From the NCBI GenBank assembly GCA_038231615.1, contig JBBRLA010000278.1, positions 1-10,285 of the forward strand: a stretch of 10,285 nucleotides of DNA. Direction: 5' to 3'. A program made the position numbers and the translations under genes. How positions within the stretch are numbered: position 1 is the stretch's first letter; each line of letters opens with the position of its first letter. The notes under the pieces were generated by a model that was not told where the DNA came from, searched no databases, and worked only from the letters and a program-made list of their open reading frames with translations. Positions 1 through 5,106 of this stretch are shown here, one piece after another. Source of the stretch: JBBRLA01 sp038231615. Lineage in GTDB: Bacteria > Myxococcota_A > Polyangia > Palsa-1104 > JAEUJZ01.

Positions 1-270
1 GCAAATGCCGTTCAACCCCCGCCATGTCGATAGGTGAAAATAGTTGATCGCCGGGATCCGGCGCCCCGCCGGCGATCCTTGTCCATGAGCCAGACCAACG
101 ATAGGATTGCTGTATTCGCCCCCGGTCGGCTCCACGGCGCCATGGCGATCGCCTCTTCGCCGATCAGATAGCCGGCCTGCGCACCGTGCTCATCCATTTG
201 GTCCGCGATCGGTGAACTCCGCTCTTGGGTTTAGATGGCATACTCGATCGAGAGAACTGGAGACGATGAG
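1..270. other. Left-edge stretch without a recognisable gene
   Basis: I find no supported gene here. The only open frame of note is a 61-codon minus-strand frame at 12-197, whose upstream half has GC-rich wobble positions. It has no recognisable motif and could be a gene remnant or chance. The region holds one clear GC-rich inverted repeat (46-77, listed separately). The bases just before 271 contain the ribosome binding site of the next ORF (GGAG at 259-262). Confidence 0.4.
46..77. repeat. GC-rich 9-bp inverted repeat (hairpin)
   Basis: GATCGCCGG (46-54) is perfectly complementary to CCGGCGATC (69-77), with a 14-nt GC-rich loop. No T-run follows on either strand, so it is not a canonical intrinsic terminator. 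It may be a transcript-end hairpin or a recombination/REP-like structure. The structure is directly visible; the role is unknown. Confidence 0.5.
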
Positions 271-612
271 ATGAGCGTCCCGGCACAACCGCGACGACGG
301 CCCAGCTCCGGGCCCGGCAGCGGAGGCCCCGACGATGAAGCGGCCCCCTTCACCCCGGAAGTGCAGCGTCAGCTCGTGGAATGGCTCTCGCAGCCGCCCG
401 AACTGCACATGGAGCTTCTCGGCGGCCAACTCAGCCCCAAGGCCATGGGCGGTGTGCTACTACTTCTTGCTCCCGCTGCCGTCGGGCTTGTGCTGCAAGA
501 CGGCGGTGCCGTTCCAGTGAAGCAGGAGACGCCCTGCGCAAAGCAGCCACACGTCCTCCAGGCCAGCGCCCCAGATGGCGCAGGGGAAGCGTATCAGATA
601 GGGCTGAGATAG
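271..612 (+). CDS. Small hypothetical protein, possibly frameshifted
   Basis: This is a 113-codon frame. I chose ATG at 271 over the upstream in-frame ATG at 235 because GGAG at 259-262 lies 8 nt before it, while 235 has no ribosome binding site. Codons up to about position 450 have GC-rich wobble bases typical of coding DNA here. They encode a Pro/Arg/Gly-rich N-terminus, then a helical stretch (TPEVQRQLVEWL). After about 450 the GC-rich wobble signal moves to another plus frame, which reads VCYYFLLPLPSGLCC and stops at about 520. In the annotated frame, wobble bases become mixed and the end looks non-coding. This fits a frameshifted or decaying gene, with a true product of perhaps 80 residues. 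I do not recognise a family, and no function is assigned. Confidence 0.35.
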   Translation: MSVPAQPRRRPSSGPGSGGPDDEAAPFTPEVQRQLVEWLSQPPELHMELLGGQLSPKAMGGVLLLLAPAAVGLVLQDGGAVPVKQETPCAKQPHVLQASAPDGAGEAYQIGLR

Positions 613-666
613 AGGGCGTCAGCGACGGGAATTGCTCCGCTTGTCCAGATGCGCTAGGATGTCGTC

Positions 667-957
667 ATGGTAAAAGGCAGCCTGACTCCGGCACCAGAAT
701 ATCCTCTAAATATCTCAGAACTGGAGGTAATCCATTCAAATTATGTTGCAACATTTATATTAGATAACGAAATCTATTTAGACATATGTCAATTGCAGCC
801 ACATCAGGCCATGGCTGATGCGTTGGCCAAGGGCGTGAATGAACAAAACTATTACGTTCCGGCGGTTGTCAAAGTCAGAATCGTTATTTCAAAAGATCAC
901 GTAAAGCAGATGATGAAAAGTTTATCTAATCTCGTGGAATCGAAAACCGACGAATAG
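667..957 (+). CDS. DUF3467-like small protein, AT-rich
   Basis: This 96-residue protein resembles DUF3467 from memory in both length and layout. An N-terminal strand region (NYVATFILDNEIYLDICQL, residues 25-43) is followed by a basic/hydrophobic strand and helix (VVKVRIVISKDHVKQMM, 67-83) ending in an amphipathic helix. That matches the 'Asn-Tyr ... acidic/aliphatic strand ... V-x-S-x-x-H-x-K-x-x-x-x-x-L' pattern of the family, whose function is unknown. The ATG has a weak AGGA about 9 nt upstream. It heads a three-gene cluster, and the next start is 4 nt after its stop. Base composition is very unlike the neighbours: I count 16 G/C in 721-780 (27%), against about 68% in the NACHT domain, which suggests recent acquisition. 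The ORF is fairly certain; the family assignment is tentative. Confidence 0.65.
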   Translation: MVKGSLTPAPEYPLNISELEVIHSNYVATFILDNEIYLDICQLQPHQAMADALAKGVNEQNYYVPAVVKVRIVISKDHVKQMMKSLSNLVESKTDE

Positions 958-961
958 CGCC

Positions 962-1474
962 ATGGAAAAATCAAAGGATGAAAAATCCAAATTTTATCTC
1001 GATGCCACGCATGCTGATGCTAGTTTTTCGACGCCAGATTCCCGCCCGCCCGTTCGATATGCACTCGGGAAAAACCAATTTTACCCAGGGTTCCTAATGA
1101 ATATCGCCACCACTGAGCCGAACCCGCGACCGCCCACGCTGCGAGAACGATTCATTCGACTGGCAAGGGAGACCAGCACTCCCAACTGGGATACCGAGGG
1201 GGCCAGCCCGATTCCTAGAGGGCTCTGGGGTAGAGCGCAAGAGCTTTGCGAGATGGCGGCCCACATGCCACGATTGCCAGAGCCATTTCCAAGCCCATGC
1301 GGCGACGGAATGATCCATCTGAACTGGACTATGCGTTCCGGGGCCCGGGTTGTAATTGAGTTCGATGGGCAGACATTTGATTGGTCTGCGCTGAGCACAG
1401 ACGGGAAGCATCAACACGGAACCAGTTCATCCGCGCGCGAGGCGCTGAACGAGCTGCGAGACAGACTTCTATAG
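962..1474 (+). CDS. Hypothetical protein with WDxxGA motif, middle gene of a three-gene cluster
   Basis: This 170-residue soluble protein begins 4 nt after the preceding stop, so it is probably translationally coupled. The recognisable part starts near residue 55: a basic helix (LRERFIRLARE), then WDTEGA (76-81), an A-rich helix, a Pro-rich linker (MPRLPEPFPSP), GDGMIHLNW (114-122) and a strand VVIEFDG (130-136). I have seen the pattern WDxxGAxP ... helix ... P-rich ... DGxxxLxW ... in many uncharacterised small bacterial proteins, often next to a gene like the following one. I know no function for it. An alternative start is ATG 1097 (residue 46, LMNIATTEP), which has a weak AGGG upstream and would drop the Lys/Ser-rich N-terminus. 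There are no signal peptide, membrane segments or catalytic motifs. Confidence 0.6.
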   Translation: MEKSKDEKSKFYLDATHADASFSTPDSRPPVRYALGKNQFYPGFLMNIATTEPNPRPPTLRERFIRLARETSTPNWDTEGASPIPRGLWGRAQELCEMAAHMPRLPEPFPSPCGDGMIHLNWTMRSGARVVIEFDGQTFDWSALSTDGKHQHGTSSSAREALNELRDRLL

Positions 1475-1482
1475 ACTCTCAC

Positions 1483-1935
1483 ATGCGTCCATCCCCGGAG
1501 TCGCTTCCGCTCATTGGCGACGATGAGTGGATAATCAGGCTAATACAGCCAAGCTGGTACAATGCCGACCTCCAAGAGGGCCGACGCCTTCAGACATCCT
1601 GTCTAAAAACCGAAGACTTCAACCCGGGTGCGAATAGCTACGGCGCCTCGGTATTCGTGATCGAGCGCCTGCTTGGGGGCATTGAGGATATGGAGCGTGC
1701 TGAACCGAAGTGGAAAAGCTGGGGAGTGTCGAGGTTTCGCGCCAGTAGTCTCAGCCCCCTTGGAATTTCCGCTCGTCTGACGCCCATGGATTGCACGAAT
1801 TACCCAGCGATTGCGCATGCACACGCATCGCTTTTTGGAGTAAGCAAATCTAACCGGGCTGCCGTCATCATTGATGTGTTCGAAAAGAACCTACTGCGCC
1901 GACCAGGTCCACCGCCAAAACCAGCCACTCGCTGA
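1483..1935 (+). CDS. Hypothetical protein, third gene of the cluster, partner-type of the WDxxGA protein
   Basis: This protein has 150 residues. The open frame extends upstream to 1381, but ATG 1483 is preferred because it follows the previous stop by 8 nt and the protein-like sequence begins there. Visible landmarks are DDEWIIRLI (13-21), SVFVIERL (56-63), a Trp-Gly-Val strand region (80-84) and HAHASLFG (112-119). The order 'acidic-E-x-x-x-R-x-I ... S-V ... HAxxxG' recalls a widespread family of unknown function encoded beside WDxxGA-type proteins. The pairing, and not either protein alone, is the main support. The C-terminus is odd: its last residues PPKPATR are encoded by a 13-bp repeat (1917-1929) that also occurs just after the stop and at the end of the NACHT gene, so the tail may have been rewritten by recombination. 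No enzymatic motif is seen. Confidence 0.6.
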   Translation: MRPSPESLPLIGDDEWIIRLIQPSWYNADLQEGRRLQTSCLKTEDFNPGANSYGASVFVIERLLGGIEDMERAEPKWKSWGVSRFRASSLSPLGISARLTPMDCTNYPAIAHAHASLFGVSKSNRAAVIIDVFEKNLLRRPGPPPKPATR

Positions 1936-1947
1936 AAACCAGCCACT
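1917..1947 (+). repeat. Direct repeat pair AAAACCAGCCACT (period 18 bp)
   Basis: AAAACCAGCCACT occurs at 1917-1929 and again at 1935-1947, an exact 13-bp repeat with 18-bp periodicity. A third copy (12 bp, AAACCAGCCACT) in the same orientation is at 4335-4346. The first copy lies inside the 3' end of the 150-aa gene. From memory, short iterated repeats of this kind occur at the ends of IS21-family elements, but no transposase gene is present and the three copies are direct, not inverted. Confidence 0.7.
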
Positions 1948-1961
1948 ACCCCCTGATCGAG

Positions 1962-1977
1962 TGTCCTGTACAGGACA
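1962..1977. promoter_or_regulatory. Perfect 16-bp palindrome upstream of the NACHT gene (candidate operator)
   Basis: TGTCCTGTACAGGACA reads identically on both strands. It lies 29 bp before the ATG of the NACHT gene, in the only non-coding gap on its 5' side. Perfect symmetry with no spacer fits a homodimeric HTH repressor site. No regulator is encoded in the window and I cannot identify a convincing -10/-35 pair around it. Confidence 0.5.
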
Positions 1978-2006
1978 GCACCCGCTCTTGCGCCCCGAAT
2001 GCGTGT

Positions 2007-4388
2007 ATGACCGCCCGCCCGGCAGCGCCTAGCATTTCCCCAGTGAGGACAAAGCGCGTTCCAGCCCCGTTGGAGAAGCCGACCGAGACCCTGGAGGATC
2101 GGCTCCGCGAAATCGTGAAGCCGCTCTTGGCAGATTCGCCTTCTGAACATGGCGCTGGCGTCGCGATTCCCCAGGTGATTGCCCGGAAGCGCCGGGAGCG
2201 GGCGGAGCAGCGAATTGTGGATGCGCTCGTGTTCCGTGGCAGCGAAGAGGTGCCGGGCGCCATCCGGGAGGAGGTCCGTTCTCTGGTGCGCAAGTGGGCG
2301 GAGCGCGGTTTCGAGGAGGGCTTTCCCCTGGCCAGCCACTTCGAAATCCGCTGCGCCGAAGCGCACGAGTCGATCCAGGCGCACCAGTCCGGCGACCCGG
2401 CGCGGATTCTCGCGGCGATGGAGAAGCAGTACCGGCAGCAGGTCATCGACCGCTACGGCACCATCGAGATCCGCGGCCTGCAGATGAGCGAGCGGGTCTT
2501 GCAGCGACTGGACCTGGCCTATGTGCCGCTGCATCTGGAGGACTCGACCCGGGAGCGGGTGGTGAAGGCCGGCGGCGGGATCGAGCTGCGTGAAATCCCC
2601 AGGCTTCCGGTGCCCGAGATCCTCATTCAGCATGGGCGCGTCCTCATCGTCGGCGGGCCGGGGAGCGGCAAGACCACCCTGGTTGGATATCTCGCCGCCC
2701 AGGCCGCCGCGGGTGGCCTGAAGACAGAGCCGGGTTGGGAAAAGGACCCCATTCCCTTCGTGGTCCCGGTGCGGTCTCTCGACCTATCCAGGATCGTAGC
2801 GAAGACCATCGCCCAGGTCGCCGAGTGCGAGGGGACCCTGCTGGCGCATGCGCTGGACCACCGCCGAGCGCTCGTGCTGATCGATGGCATCGACGAAGCC
2901 ACCCACGACTCCGGCGCCCCGCTGATGGCGTCGTTGGAAGCCTTCGCCAAGCGACATCCCGGCAACCTGATTCTTGCCACCAGCCGCCCTTCGGGGTTGC
3001 CCGACAAGGGCCAGAAGCCCCTGCCCTCGTTCGCGACCACCCGACTCCTGCCCATGTCTCGCGAGGAGGTCGACGAATTCATCGACAAGTGGTGCCTGGC
3101 GGCGGAGATCTCGGTGCAGAAGGACGAGCAGCGAGCACGCGAGGACGCACGCCGGGCAGCCGAAGATCTGAAGGACCGCGTGCGGACCAGCCGCCCGGTC
3201 GAACGGCTGGCCGAGACACCGCTTCTGTGCACGATCCTGTGCGTGGTCCACCGCTTCCTCGGCCAGCGCATCCCGGAGCGGCGGGTCGCGCTTTACGAGG
3301 CGTGCACCAATGTACTTCTGTATGAGTGGGACCGGGCCAAGTTCTCCGAGACCGCGTTCATCGGGAAATTGGATGCGCAAGCCAAGCGCGCCCTCCTGGG
3401 TGACCTGGCCTATGAGATGCATGCGGCCGGAGTCGCTGAACTGCCGGCATCCCGGGTGGTCGAACGCTTCGAGGCACGGCTGCCCGCGCTCGGAAGACCG
3501 GCTGACGAAGCGAAGCACATGGTGGAAGAGATCCGCGACCGCAGCGGGCTCTTGGTCGAGCGCCGGCCGGGGCACTTCTCCTTCTCTCACCTGACTTTTC
3601 AAGAGTATCTGACGGCGCTCTACTGCATCCATGGGGGGAAGTACGGCGAACTGATGGTCAATGTGAAGGACTCCTGGTGGCACGAGGTGATCGTGCTAGC
3701 GTGCGGGATTCCGGGCGCCGATGGCGCACGACTGCTGAAAGGACTCCTGGACCTGGATCAGGCAGAGATGGCCGTCGGCACCCTGCTTGCGGCGCAAGGC
3801 ATGGAAGGAGCGGTCGAAGTGCCGCTCTCTCTCCGTCGAGAAATAGAGAAGCGATTGTCTCGCCTGATTCCTGTAACGAGTCAGAAAAGAATCGACAAGC
3901 TGGTGAGTTTCGGAGATGTAGCCGGGCCTGTCCTGCTTCAATCCCTGAAGACAGCGCCGGCTCAGGAGAAGGCGGGCGCTGTAGCAGCCTTGGGGGGGTT
4001 GATGTATGAACCTGCGTGTGCGGCCATTGCTCGATTGATGAACGAACCAGGTACCTCATCATTCATAATCCAAATGAGGGACCCGCCAGTCCTTATACCC
4101 AACGGCTCCTCATTGGCCAGCGTGGCAGCGTATGTTCTCCTCATGATGGCTGTCGACTCACCGGTCGCAAAGGCCATTCTCAGAGAGAGGCTGCCATTCG
4201 CATCGCCTGAAGCGAAGGGCTTGATATCCGTTTGGACCCGAAGCTCGATCGGTGGTAAATATTCTCTCTTTGAAAAAATGTCTGAAATTGCCAGAGAAAT
4301 GCTCGCCCTCATCCCAGATCTCGCAACCCCCCCTAAACCAGCCACTTCGGAAAAGCGTCGTTCCAAACGCGCCGCAGGTTCTGCCTGA
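2007..4388 (+). CDS. NACHT-domain STAND NTPase (bacterial NLR-like, probable anti-phage protein)
   Basis: This 793-residue protein is a STAND ATPase of the NACHT clade. An N-terminal helical, charged region (1-205) matches no effector domain I recognise. The NACHT core follows: Walker A GGPGSGKTT (216-224), a strand PFVVPVRSLD, Walker B LVLIDGIDEA (289-298) with the DGIDE signature of NACHT proteins, and sensor-like LILATSRPSG (321-330). The downstream helical/winged-helix part ends in FSFSHLTFQEYLTA (524-537), typical of the family. Residues from about 560 on look like HEAT-type helical repeats (GDVAGPVLLQSL, AGAVAALGGLM), the likely ligand-sensing part. In known bacterial NACHT systems, sensing of a phage product drives oligomerisation and effector activation; here that is inference. 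From about 3830 the GC content falls from roughly 68% to about 49% in blocks I counted, suggesting a swapped C-terminal sensor. ATG 2007 has no visible ribosome binding site and the next Met is residue 136, so the start is uncertain. The last 56 bp overlap the convergent HNH gene, and the tail PPKPAT (775-780) comes from the repeat also found at 1917. Confidence 0.9.
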   Translation: MTARPAAPSISPVRTKRVPAPLEKPTETLEDRLREIVKPLLADSPSEHGAGVAIPQVIARKRRERAEQRIVDALVFRGSEEVPGAIREEVRSLVRKWAERGFEEGFPLASHFEIRCAEAHESIQAHQSGDPARILAAMEKQYRQQVIDRYGTIEIRGLQMSERVLQRLDLAYVPLHLEDSTRERVVKAGGGIELREIPRLPVPEILIQHGRVLIVGGPGSGKTTLVGYLAAQAAAGGLKTEPGWEKDPIPFVVPVRSLDLSRIVAKTIAQVAECEGTLLAHALDHRRALVLIDGIDEATHDSGAPLMASLEAFAKRHPGNLILATSRPSGLPDKGQKPLPSFATTRLLPMSREEVDEFIDKWCLAAEISVQKDEQRAREDARRAAEDLKDRVRTSRPVERLAETPLLCTILCVVHRFLGQRIPERRVALYEACTNVLLYEWDRAKFSETAFIGKLDAQAKRALLGDLAYEMHAAGVAELPASRVVERFEARLPALGRPADEAKHMVEEIRDRSGLLVERRPGHFSFSHLTFQEYLTALYCIHGGKYGELMVNVKDSWWHEVIVLACGIPGADGARLLKGLLDLDQAEMAVGTLLAAQGMEGAVEVPLSLRREIEKRLSRLIPVTSQKRIDKLVSFGDVAGPVLLQSLKTAPAQEKAGAVAALGGLMYEPACAAIARLMNEPGTSSFIIQMRDPPVLIPNGSSLASVAAYVLLMMAVDSPVAKAILRERLPFASPEAKGLISVWTRSSIGGKYSLFEKMSEIAREMLALIPDLATPPKPATSEKRRSKRAAGSA

Positions 4389-5106
4389 CTGCCGCCGAGT
4401 ACGGCGAATGCCAACGCACCCGCCGGATCATATCGCGCACCATCTCGCGATACTCCTTCAGCCGCTGCCTGTTCTTCAGGGCGCTATCGCGCAACAGACG
4501 GACCGGCCCCAGCGCCCCTTCAATATGGAGCCGCCTCGCCCGATTCAGCCCCTCTCGATCGAGCCCGAAATCCTCGATCGTTCGCCGGGCACCCTCCCCC
4601 TTCCCGGCCACCGAAATCCGCCCTTGCTCGTCGAAGACAAACGTCCGGTACGGGTCCCCCTTATCCGGCCGCACGTACCCGCCGTCGTCCGGCCACTTGT
4701 CTGACTTGGTCCAGTTGCACAGCTCGCAACTATAGAAGTAGTTGTCCCACTCATACGCCAGCGTCGGAAAGAGCGACTTCGGACAGTAATGCTCGACCCG
4801 TCCGTGCCCGTTCGCCTCCTCGCTGGATTGACAGTATGCGCAGTGGCCCTGGGTCATCTTCTTGAGGGCCTCCTTCACGTATTTCTTCTCCCGCCACACT
4901 GCTGGGAAGTCCTCCTTGCCCGTCTCGCCGGGCAGGACCTCGGGAGCAAAGGTGCGGAACCCGTCGCGTCGGCACGCATCCGGCAGCGGGATGCGCTCGA
5001 AGCTACGCGCCTGCCTCATGTACCGGGCGTGATCCGGCAGGCTAGCCTTGACGCTTGCCGGCCACTCTTTTGGGGCGGCCACCCCTTTTCGCTGTAGTCG
5101 AACCAT
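4333..5106 (-). CDS. ptuB: HNH endonuclease, Septu PtuB-like
   Basis: This 257-residue protein has a zinc-stabilised HNH nuclease core: HCAYC (88-92), VEHYCPKS (104-111), then W120/N122 and SCELCNWTK (126-134). This C-x2-C / (D/E)H-x-x-PK / W-x-N / C-x2-CN-x-x-K layout is that of the TIGR02646/PtuB-type HNH proteins. Glu105 stands before the catalytic His106 where many relatives have Asp. In Septu, PtuB is the DNA-cutting partner held by the PtuA ATPase; target cleavage during phage infection aborts or restricts replication. The upstream ptuA overlaps by 65 bp (5042-5106), implying translational coupling and co-production. The ATG at 5106 has GGAG 9 nt upstream, inside ptuA. PtuAB also serves as the effector of Ec78-type retrons, but no reverse transcriptase is visible here. 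The 3' end overlaps the convergent NACHT gene, and the final residues lie in the AAACCAGCCACT repeat. Confidence 0.85.
   Translation of the reverse strand: MVRLQRKGVAAPKEWPASVKASLPDHARYMRQARSFERIPLPDACRRDGFRTFAPEVLPGETGKEDFPAVWREKKYVKEALKKMTQGHCAYCQSSEEANGHGRVEHYCPKSLFPTLAYEWDNYFYSCELCNWTKSDKWPDDGGYVRPDKGDPYRTFVFDEQGRISVAGKGEGARRTIEDFGLDREGLNRARRLHIEGALGPVRLLRDSALKNRQRLKEYREMVRDMIRRVRWHSPYSAAVRQNLRRVWNDAFPKWLV
4335..4346 (+). repeat. Third copy of AAACCAGCCACT, at the NACHT/ptuB 3' junction
   Basis: This 12-bp copy has the same orientation as the pair at 1917-1947 and sits inside the overlap of two convergent genes. On the plus strand it encodes KPAT near the NACHT C-terminus. On the minus strand it encodes the end of the HNH protein (KWLV), and the TAG stop of that gene overlaps the repeat edge. 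The copies at 1935 and 4335 therefore bracket the NACHT gene almost exactly. Confidence 0.65.

Noticed and set aside
12..197. 61-codon minus-strand open frame at the left edge
   Set aside because: Part has GC-rich wobble bases, but it is short, has no family resemblance or ribosome site I could support, and crosses the 46-77 hairpin.
1800..3683. Minus-strand open frames of 166-299 codons opposite the NACHT gene
   Set aside because: The plus strand encodes a full NACHT protein with Walker A, DGIDE and downstream motifs; the minus frames show no motif.
1917..4346. Intact IS21-type insertion sequence
   Set aside because: The repeats recall such ends, but they are all in direct orientation and no istA/istB-like gene is present; kept only as a hypothesis.
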